The position numbers and the translations under genes are program-made. From Neisseria yangbaofengii (GTDB lineage: Bacteria > Pseudomonadota > Gammaproteobacteria > Burkholderiales > Neisseriaceae): a stretch of 64,000 nt of DNA. How positions within the stretch are numbered: the first letter of the stretch is position 1; each line of letters begins with the position of its first letter. The stretch covers positions 1,860,001 to 1,924,000 of the forward strand of contig NZ_CP062976.1 of assembly GCF_014898075.1 (NCBI RefSeq), written 5' to 3'. The notes under the pieces were generated by a model. That model was not told the origin of the DNA. It was given only the letters and a program-made list of their open reading frames with translations, and did no database searches. This document shows positions 8,357-17,420 of this stretch, piece after piece.

Positions 8357-8881
8357 TTATTTATATTCCTGCGCAAGATTAACGTAGTTCACAGCCGATT
8401 GTTTTAAAAACATTTTTTCTTCATCCGTCAAAGCACGTATTTGTCTGGCGGGAGAACCAAGATACAGAAAACCGCTTTGCAGATGTTTGCCCGGCGGTAC
8501 CACGCCGCCCGCACCGATCATCACTTCATCGTCAATCACTGCGTCGTCCAACACAATCGCACCCATGCCGACCAACACGCGGTTGCCGACGGTGCAGCCG
8601 TGCAGAATCACTTTATGGCCGATGGTTACGTCTTCACCGATGATTAAAGGAGAACCTTTCGGCTTCTGCTCACGCACGCCGGTCACGTGCAACACGCTGC
8701 CGTCTTGAATATTGGTGCGGGCGCCGATGCGGATATGGTTCACATCGCCGCGCATCACCACCAGCGGCCAAACATTGGCCTGCTCGGCAAGGCTGACTCG
8801 GCCGATAACAACAGCGGTGTCGTCGACAAAACAAGTGTCGTGAATATCGGGGGTATGGTATGTGTAAGGTCGAATCGGCAT
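8357..8881 (-). CDS. Gamma-class carbonic anhydrase-like protein (YrdA family)
   Basis: About 174 residues forming a left-handed beta-helix of hexapeptide repeats (for example VVIGRVSLAEQANVWPLVVM, and VTIGHKVILHGCTVG around residue 90). The metal-binding His of this family are present in HVTG and in the two His of the IGHKVILHG segment. Related proteins are zinc or iron carbonic anhydrases or acyltransferase-like trimers. The start at 8881 (MPIRPYTYHTP) matches family members; the longer frame would need a TTG. Confidence 0.85.
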   Translation of the reverse strand: MPIRPYTYHTPDIHDTCFVDDTAVVIGRVSLAEQANVWPLVVMRGDVNHIRIGARTNIQDGSVLHVTGVREQKPKGSPLIIGEDVTIGHKVILHGCTVGNRVLVGMGAIVLDDAVIDDEVMIGAGGVVPPGKHLQSGFLYLGSPARQIRALTDEEKMFLKQSAVNYVNLAQEYK

Positions 8882-8935
8882 GGCGCACTCTTTTTTAATC
8901 AAAATTGGAAAGGAATTTAATTTATAGCATAATCA

Positions 8936-8973
8936 ATGCCGTCTGAAAAAGCAGTAATTTTTTCAGACGGCAT
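8936..8973. terminator. Inverted AT-type uptake-sequence pair
   Basis: ATGCCGTCTGAAAAA faces TTTTTTCAGACGGCAT. It is one of the few pairs here carrying the AT form of the uptake sequence at both ends. It sits between two divergent genes, so it may act as an uptake signal more than a terminator. Confidence 0.5.
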
Positions 8974-9006
8974 TGGTTGAGTGATTTTTGTCAACTCACT
9001 TCACAA

Positions 9007-9046
9007 AGGCCGTCTGAAAATAATCTTACTTATGTTCAGACGGCCT
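9007..9046. terminator. Inverted AG-type uptake-sequence pair
   Basis: AGGCCGTCTGAA and TTCAGACGGCCT around a 16-nt loop, in the leader region before the nitronate monooxygenase-like gene. Together with the pair at 8936 it makes two tandem hairpins between divergent genes. Confidence 0.5.
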
Positions 9047-9108
9047 AATTATAGGTAAACTGTTCTTTCACTTCAGCAAAAAATCCGTCATCCTACAAAG
9101 GAAAGCCC

Positions 9109-10155
9109 ATGCCCAACCGCCTTACCCAACTGCTCGGCTGCCGCTTGCCCGTGATTCAAGCACCAATGGCCGGTGTGCAAAACAGCCGTCTGGCCATCGC
9201 CGCTTGCCGCTCCGGTGCGCTCGGTTCGCTGCCTGCCGCCATGCTCTCGCCCGATCAACTGCGTGCCGAAATCGAAGCCATACGCGCCGCCACCAATGCG
9301 CCGTTTAACGTCAACTTTTTTGCACACCGCCAACCTGAAGCCGATGCCGGCAAGATGCAGCAATGGCTTGCCACGCTGGCGCCTTATTATCGCGAACTCG
9401 GTATCGATGCCGATAATATTGCGCAAGGCGGCGGACGGCAGCCTTTTGGTGCCGCACAGGCAGACATCATTACCGAACTCAAGCCCCCGGTAGTTAGCTT
9501 TCATTTCGGCTTGCCGGAAGCGGATTTGCTTCAACAGGTCAAACAAAGCGGCGCAAAAATTTTGTGTTCCGCCACCACGGTTGACGAAGCGCGCTGGTTG
9601 GTGGAACACGGTGCGAATGCAGTGATTGCGCAAGGTTTGGAAGCCGGCGGCCACCGCTCGATGTTCCGCAGCAAAGTGCATGAGCAAGTCGGTACCTTTG
9701 CGCTGCTGCCGCAAATCCGCGCGGCGGTAGACGTGCCGGTGATTGCAGCCGGCGGCATCAGCAATGCGGCCACCGCTCGCGCAGCACAGACATTGGGCGC
9801 AGACGGCATTCAAATCGGCACGGCTTTGCTGCTGGCCGACGAAGCCGACACCAGCGCAGCGCACCGCACCGCCCTGCAAAGCCCACGCGCCGAAACCACC
9901 GCGTTAACCAACCTATTCTCCGGCGGCTTGGCACGCGGCATCGTCAACCGCTTTATGCGTGAAAACGGCTGCATTCACCCTGTTGCCCCGCCATTCCCAC
10001 TCGCCCAAAGCGCATCGGCACCATTGCGCAGCGCTGCTGAAAAACAAGGCAGCGATGAATTTTCGCCATTGTGGGCAGGACAAAATGCACCGCTTGCCCG
10101 CAACGGCAGCACAGCGGAAATCATTGCGGAAATTACAGGCGGGTTTATGGCATAG
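9109..10155 (+). CDS. Nitronate monooxygenase-like flavoprotein (NPD family)
   Basis: 348 residues of TIM-barrel type that bind FMN. QAPMAG near residue 19, SFHFGLP near 130, the EAGGH motif with the conserved His (about 182-186) and the phosphate-binding AAGGISNAATARAAQTLGAD segment are features of 2-nitropropane dioxygenase/nitronate monooxygenase proteins. They oxidise alkyl nitronates or act as NAD(P)H-flavin oxidoreductases. AAAGGAAAG precedes the ATG. The physiological substrate is not evident. Confidence 0.88.
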   Translation: MPNRLTQLLGCRLPVIQAPMAGVQNSRLAIAACRSGALGSLPAAMLSPDQLRAEIEAIRAATNAPFNVNFFAHRQPEADAGKMQQWLATLAPYYRELGIDADNIAQGGGRQPFGAAQADIITELKPPVVSFHFGLPEADLLQQVKQSGAKILCSATTVDEARWLVEHGANAVIAQGLEAGGHRSMFRSKVHEQVGTFALLPQIRAAVDVPVIAAGGISNAATARAAQTLGADGIQIGTALLLADEADTSAAHRTALQSPRAETTALTNLFSGGLARGIVNRFMRENGCIHPVAPPFPLAQSASAPLRSAAEKQGSDEFSPLWAGQNAPLARNGSTAEIIAEITGGFMA

Positions 10156-10192
10156 CTTGAACGAATCAATTTTGTTTTTTCAAATATGGAAT

Positions 10193-10229
10193 AGGCCGTC
10201 TGAAACCTTAATTACGTTTCAGACGGCCT
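10193..10229. terminator. Bidirectional inverted uptake-sequence terminator
   Basis: AGGCCGTCTGAAAC and GTTTCAGACGGCCT around a 9-nt loop, between two convergent genes; it probably serves both. Confidence 0.75.
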
Positions 10230-10246
10230 TTCTCAATCAAACCAAA

Positions 10247-11629
10247 TTATTCGGCCAACAACTTTTTCCAGCGCGCCGCTTGGAAGCGCACTTGCTCCGG
10301 CGCGGTACCGCCCAAGTGGTTGCGGGCGTTTAAGCTGCCTTCCGGCGTGAGCACTCCGTATACATCTTCGGCCACCAAATCGGAAAAGCCTTGCAATACG
10401 TCCAGCGGCAAGTCGCTCAAATCCACACCTTTTTCGTCGGCATGGCGCACGGCTTGCGCCACCACTTCATGCGAATCGCGGAACGGCATGCCTTTTTTCA
10501 CCAAATAGTCGGCCAAATCGGTGGCAGTGGCAAAACCCTGCATCACGGCGGCACGCATGTTTTCCGGTTTCACGGTTACGCCCCGCATCATGTCGGCATA
10601 AATGCGCAAGGTGTCAATCAAGGTATCGGCCGTATCAAACAGCGGTTCTTTGTCTTCCTGATTATCTTTGTTATACGCCAGCGGCTGCGATTTCATCAGC
10701 ATAATCAAGCCCGTCAGATGGCCGATCACACGGCCGGATTTACCGCGCACCAACTCCGGCACATCCGGATTTTTCTTCTGCGGCATAATACTTGAGCCGG
10801 TGCAGAAGCGGTCGGCAATGTCGATAAAGCCGAAACGCGGGCTCATCCACAAAATCAATTCTTCGCTCAAGCGGCTCAAATGAATCATCACCAAGGAAGC
10901 AGCGGCGGTGAATTCGATGGCAAAATCGCGGTCGGACACGGCATCGAGCGAGTTTTGGCAGATTTGTTCAAAACCCAATAATTCAGCGGTGATTTCACGC
11001 TGAATCGGATAAGTAGTACCGGCCAGCGCCGCCGCACCCAAAGGCATACGGTTGACGCGTTTACGGCAATCGGTCATGCGTTCGAAGTCCCGTCCGAGCA
11101 TTTCGACATAAGCCAGCATGTGGTGACCGAAGCTCACCGGCTGGGCAACCTGCAAATGGGTAAAACCGGGCATAACCGCTTCGGCATTGGCTTCGGCCAA
11201 TTCCACCAAGGCCGTCTGAAGGTCTTTAATCAGGGTTTGGATATCGGTGATTTGGTCGCGCAACCACAAGCGGATATCAGTGGCCACTTGGTCGTTGCGG
11301 CTGCGGCCGGTGTGCAGCCGTTTGCCGGCATCGCCGATTTTGTCGGTCAGGCGGCGCTCGATGTTCATGTGCACATCTTCCAAATCCAGCGACCATTCCG
11401 CTTTTCCGGCTTCGATTTCTGCTATAATCTCAACCATACCTTGTCGGATGGCGGATAAATCATCGGCACTCAATACCCCGCTTTGCTGCAGCATTCGCGC
11501 GTGTGCCAAAGAGCCTTGAATATCCCACTTGGCCAGCCGCGTATCGAAGCCGATCGAACCGGTGTATTTTTTCACTAATTCGGATACCGGCTCGTTAAAA
11601 CGGCCCGACCAGGTTTTATCATTACTCAT
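10247..11629 (-). CDS. argH: Argininosuccinate lyase
   Basis: Splits argininosuccinate into arginine and fumarate, the last step of arginine synthesis. 460 residues, as in the family. The fumarase/lyase signature [12 protein letters not shown] (about residues 280-291) includes the catalytic Ser. [12 protein letters not shown] near residue 108 and the conserved THLQVAQP (catalytic His near 159) are present. It is monocistronic on the minus strand. An uptake sequence lies inside the gene near 11212. Confidence 0.97.
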   Translation of the reverse strand: MSNDKTWSGRFNEPVSELVKKYTGSIGFDTRLAKWDIQGSLAHARMLQQSGVLSADDLSAIRQGMVEIIAEIEAGKAEWSLDLEDVHMNIERRLTDKIGDAGKRLHTGRSRNDQVATDIRLWLRDQITDIQTLIKDLQTALVELAEANAEAVMPGFTHLQVAQPVSFGHHMLAYVEMLGRDFERMTDCRKRVNRMPLGAAALAGTTYPIQREITAELLGFEQICQNSLDAVSDRDFAIEFTAAASLVMIHLSRLSEELILWMSPRFGFIDIADRFCTGSSIMPQKKNPDVPELVRGKSGRVIGHLTGLIMLMKSQPLAYNKDNQEDKEPLFDTADTLIDTLRIYADMMRGVTVKPENMRAAVMQGFATATDLADYLVKKGMPFRDSHEVVAQAVRHADEKGVDLSDLPLDVLQGFSDLVAEDVYGVLTPEGSLNARNHLGGTAPEQVRFQAARWKKLLAE

Positions 11630-11716
11630 TACACTGTTCCTCAGATATAAAACAAAAAGTTAACCGAAAAAATCAGGTTAACATTATAAAAAACGAAAAC
11701 GGCTAAGGTTTCACAC

Positions 11717-12778
11717 ATGTCCATTATACGTCAATTATCTCAGAAAATATCTCGGACTTTCGCCGTGCCTGATTTGCGCAATTCGGCTGCGGTGGTGCGT
11801 CTGCTGATTATTGTGATTTCATCATTGTTGATTTTTCCTCTGATTACCGGCTCATCGCTCAGCTATACGGAGGAAATCCACCGCCATCTGTTGTGGGTGG
11901 CGCCGGTTTTTTTTCTGATTTTGCTGAAAGCCTTTTTTGTTAACAGCTTCTTGCCATCGTTCCGGCAATCCAAATATGCGTTTTTTATTTCTTATTTCAT
12001 CAATTTAATTGTTTTTCTATTTGTTGATTTAGTCATTTTAAAAAATTTCAAACATTTAGATACTTTTATCCAACATTTCTGCCTGTTTAACATTTTCGTG
12101 CTCGGCTTTATGTTCACCGAAGCTTCGCGTCTCAACAGCTTGGCACCGTCGGTTTCCGAAGCCCGCTTGAGCGCACTTACTGCCCGCATTCGCCCGCATT
12201 TTCTGTTTAACAGCCTTAATGCCGCCATCAGCTTAATCCGCCTGCGTCCGTATGATGCCGAGGTGTTGCTGGAAAATCTGGCCAATTTGTTCCGCGCCCA
12301 ATTACGTGACGGCAGCCAAAGCAGCACGCTAGGACAGGAAATCGAATGGGCGCAGGAATATATCGCCATTGAACAAATCCGCATGGGGCATGTACGCGTG
12401 CAAGTGATGTGGCAGCACCAAGCGCCTGACGATGCAGAAACACCGCATCTTCTGCTGCAGCCCCTATTGGAAAACGCGGTCTTTCACGGCATCGAATCTA
12501 CCCACCGGCCGGGCATGATCACGGTATTGACCAAGCTGAATAAATCGTCGATTTATATCCGTATTGAAAATCCTTACGCCCCCTCCGACAGCGGTGAAAA
12601 CCTCAAGCCGCGCAAAAGCAACTCAATGGCGCTACGCAATCTGAAAGAGCGCTTGGCCTTGATGTACGACAACGATGCCAAAATCCAAAGCCGCGAGCTG
12701 GACGGCATATTCCGCGTCGATATCCGCCTGCCTTACCGCAAGAAAACATCTGACGTCAACCGTTTGTTTGGCGGTTAA
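11717..12778 (+). CDS. LytS/AlgZ-type sensor histidine kinase (orphan)
   Basis: 353 residues: about four membrane segments in the first 140, then a His-kinase domain of the LytS family. RIRPHFLFNSLNA holds the phosphoacceptor His at about residue 161. The N-box LLLQPLLENAVFHGIE is at about 246-261, and the C-terminal GHKL part contains MALRNLKERLALMY. Such kinases usually pair with a LytTR response regulator (AlgR/LytR), but no regulator gene is adjacent. The signal is unknown. Confidence 0.85.
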   Translation: MSIIRQLSQKISRTFAVPDLRNSAAVVRLLIIVISSLLIFPLITGSSLSYTEEIHRHLLWVAPVFFLILLKAFFVNSFLPSFRQSKYAFFISYFINLIVFLFVDLVILKNFKHLDTFIQHFCLFNIFVLGFMFTEASRLNSLAPSVSEARLSALTARIRPHFLFNSLNAAISLIRLRPYDAEVLLENLANLFRAQLRDGSQSSTLGQEIEWAQEYIAIEQIRMGHVRVQVMWQHQAPDDAETPHLLLQPLLENAVFHGIESTHRPGMITVLTKLNKSSIYIRIENPYAPSDSGENLKPRKSNSMALRNLKERLALMYDNDAKIQSRELDGIFRVDIRLPYRKKTSDVNRLFGG

Positions 12779-12796
12779 TACCGTTTAAATAAAATA

Positions 12797-12822
12797 AGCC
12801 GCCTGAAGCTGTTCAGACGGCT
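12797..12822 (+). terminator. Terminator after the sensor kinase gene
   Basis: AGCCGCCTGAA pairs with TTCAGACGGCT around a 4-nt loop and is followed by TTTTT. The left arm is a degenerate uptake sequence (GCCGCCTGAA). Confidence 0.75.
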
Positions 12823-12841
12823 TTTTGATTGAGTATACTGA

Positions 12842-12880
12842 TTTTCAGACGGTTTTTTTACCCATAAGGCCGTCTGAAAA
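12842..12880 (-). terminator. Terminator after yicC
   Basis: An inverted uptake-sequence pair (TTTTCAGACGG and CCGTCTGAAAA) directly downstream of the yicC stop on the minus strand. Confidence 0.6.
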
Positions 12881-12882
12881 TC

Positions 12883-13755
12883 TTACTCGATATTCTGCAC
12901 CTGCTCGCGCATTTGCTCGATTAACACTTTCAATTCCACCGAAGCCTGTGTGCTTTCGGCGGCGATGGCTTTGCTGCCCAAGGTATTGGCTTCGCGGTTG
13001 AGTTCTTGCATCAGGAAATCCAAGCGCTTGCCGGCGCTGCCTTTGCTTTCGGTCACAATGCGGCGCACTTCGCCGATATGGGTGCGCAGGCGGCTGAATT
13101 CTTCATCGACATCGGATTTTTGAATAAACAGGGCAAATTCTTGCTGCAGACGGTCGTTGTCGATATTGGCCACGGCCTCGGACAAGCGTGTGCGCACTTT
13201 TTCCATGTGCGCTTCCAGCAGGCTTGGGAACAATTCGCTCAAGGCATCGACAATGCCTTCCATTTTTTCCAAACGATCGAGCAGATGGCCGGCCAGTTTT
13301 TTACCTTCGCGTTTGCGGGCGGCGGCAAACTCTTTTAATGCCTGTTTCAACAAATCCTGCACGGTTTGCGCAAAAGCTTCCGGGTCTTCGCTTTGGCTGG
13401 CCAACACACCCGGAAACTTCAAAATATCGGCCACGGTCAGCTTGCCCAAACCGTCAAACTTATCGCGCCATTGTTTGTTCAAAGCCGCCAACTGTGCGAC
13501 CAAATCCTGATTCACTTCCAAGCCTTGCGTACTTTGGACGATGTCTTGAATTTGAATCCGGCATTCCAATTTACCGCGCACAGCTTCGGCGGCGATTTGC
13601 TCGCGCAAAGCACCTTCCAAGTGGCGCAAATCATCAGGCATGCGGAACTGCACATCCAAATAGCGGTGGTTCACCGCGCGGATTTCCAAGTTAATGCGTT
13701 TGCTGCCGCATTCACCGGCGGCATTGGCAAAGCCGGTCATACTGCGAATGGTCAT
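12883..13755 (-). CDS. yicC: YicC family endoribonuclease/RNase adaptor
   Basis: About 290 residues. It starts MTIRSMTGFA, the family hallmark, followed by the NHRYLD segment. The C-terminal DUF1732-type region holds RLDFLMQELNREANTLGSKA. YicC proteins are linked to RNA turnover (RNase activity or an adaptor for PNPase-dependent decay of small RNAs). The start at 13755 is preceded by CGGAG at good spacing; an upstream in-frame start would add 14 unrelated residues. Confidence 0.88.
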   Translation of the reverse strand: MTIRSMTGFANAAGECGSKRINLEIRAVNHRYLDVQFRMPDDLRHLEGALREQIAAEAVRGKLECRIQIQDIVQSTQGLEVNQDLVAQLAALNKQWRDKFDGLGKLTVADILKFPGVLASQSEDPEAFAQTVQDLLKQALKEFAAARKREGKKLAGHLLDRLEKMEGIVDALSELFPSLLEAHMEKVRTRLSEAVANIDNDRLQQEFALFIQKSDVDEEFSRLRTHIGEVRRIVTESKGSAGKRLDFLMQELNREANTLGSKAIAAESTQASVELKVLIEQMREQVQNIE

Positions 13756-13892
13756 GGTTTTACTCCGTTTCTGCATTACGAGTGAAAGTAGTTTCAATAT
13801 ACCATAGCGACTAAGCGGATGATAGGCCGTCTGAAAGTCTAACGCCCCTGAAGCTGCTATAATCGCCCTGTATTTTCATTAAGGAATGTTTC

Positions 13893-14636
13893 ATGAGCCA
13901 CACTATCCGCACTGCCCGCGCCGCCGACAGCCTGCGCCCAATCAGCATTACCGCAGATTTCCTGCCGCACGCCGACGGCTCGGCACTGATTTGTTTCGGC
14001 AATACCAAAGTCATCTGCACCGCTTCGATTGATGAAAACGTACCGCCGTTTCTGCGGGGGAAAGGTCAGGGCTGGGTTACGGCGGAATACGGTATGCTGC
14101 CCGCCTCCACCGCTTCCCGCATGAAACGTGAAGCCGCAGCGGGCAAACAGTCCGGCCGTACGCAGGAAATCCAGCGTTTAATCGGCCGCTCGCTGCGTGC
14201 CGTGGTCGATATGGAAAAACTGGGCGAACGCCAGATTCTGATTGACTGCGATGTGATTCAGGCCGACGGCGGCACCCGCACTGCTTCGATTACCGGCGCA
14301 TTTATTGCCTTACAAATGGCGGTGGACAAGCTGTTTTCAGACGGCCTCATCAGTGAAAACCCAATTCGGGAAGCCGTGGCCGCCGTATCTGTGGGCGTGG
14401 TCGGCGGCGAAGCGCTGCTGGATTTGGATTATCCCGAAGATTCCGGCTGCGACAGCGATGTCAATATCGTGATGACCGCCTCGGGCAAAATCATTGAAAT
14501 CCAAGGCACGGCGGAAGGTGCACCGTTCAGCGTCGAAGAGCTGGGCAAACTGATTGCGTTGGGTCAGAAAGGCATTGCCGAATTGGTGCAGCACCAGCAG
14601 GCGGCGTTGTCCGAACGTCTGCCGAGCGTTCGATAA
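13893..14636 (+). CDS. rph: Ribonuclease PH
   Basis: A phosphate-dependent 3'-to-5' exonuclease that trims tRNA precursors and rRNA ends. 247 residues. [12 protein letters not shown] at the N-terminus, [14 protein letters not shown] (about 51-64) and [20 protein letters not shown] (about 88-107) are conserved; the Arg in the last segment is involved in phosphate binding. Its stop codon overlaps the pnuC start by one base, so pnuC translation is probably coupled. Confidence 0.96.
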   Translation: MSHTIRTARAADSLRPISITADFLPHADGSALICFGNTKVICTASIDENVPPFLRGKGQGWVTAEYGMLPASTASRMKREAAAGKQSGRTQEIQRLIGRSLRAVVDMEKLGERQILIDCDVIQADGGTRTASITGAFIALQMAVDKLFSDGLISENPIREAVAAVSVGVVGGEALLDLDYPEDSGCDSDVNIVMTASGKIIEIQGTAEGAPFSVEELGKLIALGQKGIAELVQHQQAALSERLPSVR

Positions 14637-15322
14637 TGGCTTGGTTTGATACGCTGTTTGCCCAATATCAAGGCGTTTCCGCTCCGTTGATTGTATTGGA
14701 ACTGGTCGCCGTGATTTTCGGCATGGTCAGCGTGGTTTTGGTCGGCAAAGGCCGCCTCGCCTCCTTCCCCGTCGGCATCGTCAGCACCGCCGGTTTTGTC
14801 TGGCTGCTGTGGGTGTACAGCCTTTACGGCGATATGCTGATTAACGCCTATTACACCGTGTTGAGCATTTACGGCTGGACGCAGTGGTCGCAGCAGCAGG
14901 CGCAGCGGACGGTATTTGCCGTTTCGCCGTTTACCCGCAAAGACGCTAAAATCTGCGCCGGATTGAGCCTGTTCAGCCTGCTGTTTGTCGGCGCAGTGTA
15001 TTGGTTCAAACCTTATCTGCAAAACGGTTTCAGCTTCACCGGCGTGGAATTGGGCTGGGCGCAGTTTGTGTGGACGGACTACACCGACATCTTCACCACC
15101 GCCCTGTTTCTGGTCGCCATGTGGCTGATGGCAGAACGCAAAATCGAGCATTGGCTGGTGTGGATTGTTGCCGATGCCGTATCCGTCCCCCTTTATTATC
15201 ACAAAGGCCTGCTGTTCAGCGCCTTGCAGTATTTCTTCTTTACCCTGATTGCCCTACGCGGATACAGCCAATGGAAAACCTACTTGCACAATCAGGCGGC
15301 AACGCCGTCCGCATCGCCGTAG
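14636..15322 (+). CDS. pnuC: Nicotinamide riboside transporter PnuC
   Basis: 228 residues with about seven membrane segments. The C-terminal part (WTDYTDIFTTALFLVAMWL, then WIVADAVSVPLYYHKGL) is typical of PnuC, which imports nicotinamide riboside by facilitated diffusion. The following gene encodes an NadR-type kinase that would trap the substrate by phosphorylation, so the pair forms a salvage route to NAD. The gene starts within the rph stop codon. Confidence 0.93.
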   Translation: MAWFDTLFAQYQGVSAPLIVLELVAVIFGMVSVVLVGKGRLASFPVGIVSTAGFVWLLWVYSLYGDMLINAYYTVLSIYGWTQWSQQQAQRTVFAVSPFTRKDAKICAGLSLFSLLFVGAVYWFKPYLQNGFSFTGVELGWAQFVWTDYTDIFTTALFLVAMWLMAERKIEHWLVWIVADAVSVPLYYHKGLLFSALQYFFFTLIALRGYSQWKTYLHNQAATPSASP

Positions 15323-15825
15323 TCGGCCCCGAATCCACCGGCAAAACCACCCTCTGCCAAGCCCTCGCCCGCCATTTCGACAGCCAATGGGTGCCGGAAT
15401 ACATGCGCCGCTACTGTCAGCAAAAATGGGACGAACAACGCCAAAGCTGCGATTGGGACGACATTTTACCCATCGCCCTCGGCCAAATCGCAGAAGAAAA
15501 CCGGCTGGCGCAACAAACCGATCATTTTCTGTTTTGCGACACCTGCATGATTGAGTTGGCAGTATATTCCCGGCTCTACCACGGCAAATGCCTGCCCGAA
15601 ATCCAAGCCGCCGCCCTCAGCCACCGCTACGGCATAATTTTCCTTACCGATATTGATGTGCCGTGGGTCGCCGACGACCTGCGCGACAAACCCAACGAGC
15701 GGGAACATGTTTTCCAATGTTTCCAAACCTTTCTCGACAGCCACCGCATTCCCTACATCCTGCTGCAAGGCAAACACCGACAACGCATGGCCACCGCCCT
15801 CGCCGCCCTGCAACAGTTGTCCTGA
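15271..15825 (+). CDS. nadR: NadR-like nicotinamide riboside kinase
   Basis: About 184 residues. Walker A GPESTGKTTL lies near the N-terminus. FCDTCMIEL and the following aromatic-rich region match the ribosylnicotinamide kinase domain of NadR. The DNA-binding domain and the NMN adenylyltransferase domain of enterobacterial NadR are absent, so this is a kinase-only form. The assigned ATG lies 52 nt inside pnuC; a later start is possible but would cut close to the P-loop. The overlap supports cotranslation with pnuC. Confidence 0.82.
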   Translation: MENLLAQSGGNAVRIAVVGPESTGKTTLCQALARHFDSQWVPEYMRRYCQQKWDEQRQSCDWDDILPIALGQIAEENRLAQQTDHFLFCDTCMIELAVYSRLYHGKCLPEIQAAALSHRYGIIFLTDIDVPWVADDLRDKPNEREHVFQCFQTFLDSHRIPYILLQGKHRQRMATALAALQQLS

Positions 15826-15834
15826 AACCAAACA

Positions 15835-15888
15835 AGGCCGTCTGAAAAATAAGTTTATGCAAAATAAAAACCAATTTTCAGACGGCCT
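15835..15888 (+). terminator. Terminator after nadR
   Basis: A facing pair of AG-type uptake sequences, extended to AGGCCGTCTGAAAA/TTTTCAGACGGCCT apart from one mismatch, with a longer AT-rich loop, 10 nt after the stop codon. Confidence 0.6.
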
Positions 15889-15927
15889 GTTTTGTCAACA
15901 ATCCGTCTGATTACAAGCCTCTGCCGA

Positions 15928-16034
15928 TATAGTGGAATAACCCCAAAGCAATACAAGGCGGCAAGCCGCAGACAGTATGAGTAATACGGCAAGGCGAAGC
16001 CAACGCTGTAGTGCTTTGAGGTTATTCCACTATA
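15928..16034. repeat. Correia repeat element (short form)
   Basis: 107 bp bounded by TATAGTGGA (15928) and TCCACTATA (ending 16034). The inside contains the diagnostic ACAAGGCGGCAAGCCGCAGA and GGCAAGGCGAAGCCAACGC segments. This is the internally deleted form of the neisserial Correia element, a MITE inserted at TA. The right end creates TATAAT at 16031-16036, a -10-like box pointing into lysC, as described for other Correia insertions, but no good -35 is seen at the right distance. Confidence 0.9.
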
Positions 16035-16147
16035 ATTCCGTTTCACGGCTTGAACTTTGTGTAAAAACTGGTAATAATACAGCAAGATTTTTTTTACCCG
16101 AGCAGCCTCGGCTGCCGTTTGCGAACCTGAAACAGAAAGCACGAAAC

Positions 16148-17368
16148 ATGGCATTAATCGTACAAAAATATGGCGGCACCTCGGTCGGTTCCGCCGAACG
16201 CATTAAAAATGTCGCCAAACGTGTTGCCAAAGCCCGTGCCGAAGGGCACGATGTCGTGGTAGTGGTTTCCGCCATGAGCGGCGAAACCAACCGCTTGGTA
16301 GCGCTGGCGCACGAAATGCAAGACACGCCCGACCCACGCGAGTTAGATGTCGTATTGTCCACCGGCGAACAAGTTACTATCGGTTTGCTGGCCATGGCAT
16401 TGAAAAACATCGGCGTACCGGCAAAAAGCTACACCGGCTGGCAAGTTGCCCTGCACACCGACACCGCCCACACCAAAGCCCGCATCGAAAGCATCGACGA
16501 TGAAAAAATGCGTGCCGATTTAGCCGAAGGCAAAGTCGTGATTGTTGCCGGTTTCCAAGGCATCAGCAGCGAAGGCAATATCTCCACGCTTGGCCGGGGC
16601 GGTTCGGATACTTCCGCCGTGGCGCTGGCAGCGGCGCTGAAAGCCGACGAATGCCAGATTTACACCGACGTGGACGGCGTTTATACCACCGACCCCAGGG
16701 TCGTGCCGGAAGCATGCCGTCTGAATACGATTACATTTGAAGAAATGCTGGAACTGGCCAGCCTCGGTTCGAAAGTTTTGCAAATCCGCTCCGTTGAATT
16801 CGCCGGCAAATACAAAGTACGCCTGCGCGTATTGAGCAGCCTGCAAGATGGCGGCAACGGCACCTTAATTACCTTTGAAGAGGACGACAACATGGAAAGA
16901 GCTGCCGTAACCGGTATCGCCACCGACAAAAACCAAGCCCGCATCAACGTGCGCGGGGTACCTGACAAACCGGGCGTGGCCTACCAAATCTTGGGCGCGG
17001 TGGCCGATGCCAACATCGAAGTCGACATGATTATCCAAAATGTCGGCTCGGAGGGCACTACCGACTTCTCGTTTACCGTTCCGCGCGGCGATTACAAAGC
17101 CACACTGAGCCTGCTGAACAACTTGAAGGACAGCATCGGCGCTGCGGATATCGATGGCGACGACACCGTATGCAAAGTTTCCGTGGTGGGTATGGGCATG
17201 CGTTCGCACGTCGGCGTAGCTGCGAAAATCTTCCGCACTTTGGCTGAAGAAAGCATCAATATTCAAATGATTTCGACTTCCGAAATCAAAGTATCGGTAT
17301 TGATTGACGAAAAATACATGGAACTGGCTACCCGCGTTTTACATAAAGCCTTTGAATTGGAAAAATAA
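16148..17368 (+). CDS. lysC: Aspartate kinase
   Basis: Phosphorylates L-aspartate, the first step towards lysine, threonine and methionine. 406 residues. KYGGTSVGS at residues 7-15 binds substrate, and [16 protein letters not shown] at about 156-171 lies in the kinase core. Two ACT domains follow from about residue 265, implying feedback control by lysine and/or threonine. The start at 16148 gives the standard N-terminus [10 protein letters not shown]. The open frame further upstream only crosses the Correia element. Confidence 0.96.
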   Translation: MALIVQKYGGTSVGSAERIKNVAKRVAKARAEGHDVVVVVSAMSGETNRLVALAHEMQDTPDPRELDVVLSTGEQVTIGLLAMALKNIGVPAKSYTGWQVALHTDTAHTKARIESIDDEKMRADLAEGKVVIVAGFQGISSEGNISTLGRGGSDTSAVALAAALKADECQIYTDVDGVYTTDPRVVPEACRLNTITFEEMLELASLGSKVLQIRSVEFAGKYKVRLRVLSSLQDGGNGTLITFEEDDNMERAAVTGIATDKNQARINVRGVPDKPGVAYQILGAVADANIEVDMIIQNVGSEGTTDFSFTVPRGDYKATLSLLNNLKDSIGAADIDGDDTVCKVSVVGMGMRSHVGVAAKIFRTLAEESINIQMISTSEIKVSVLIDEKYMELATRVLHKAFELEK

Positions 17369-17387
17369 TTTTTTCTGATAAAATGAT

Positions 17388-17420
17388 AGGCCGTCTGAAA
17401 ACTTGGTTTTCAGACGGCCT
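17388..17420 (+). terminator. Terminator after lysC
   Basis: An inverted pair of AG-type uptake sequences (stem AGGCCGTCTGAAAAC/TTTTCAGACGGCCT) with a tight loop, 20 nt after the lysC stop. Confidence 0.8.

Noticed and set aside
15977-16147. N-terminal extension of lysC
   Set aside because: The extra 57 residues are translated from the Correia element; the standard aspartokinase start is at 16148.
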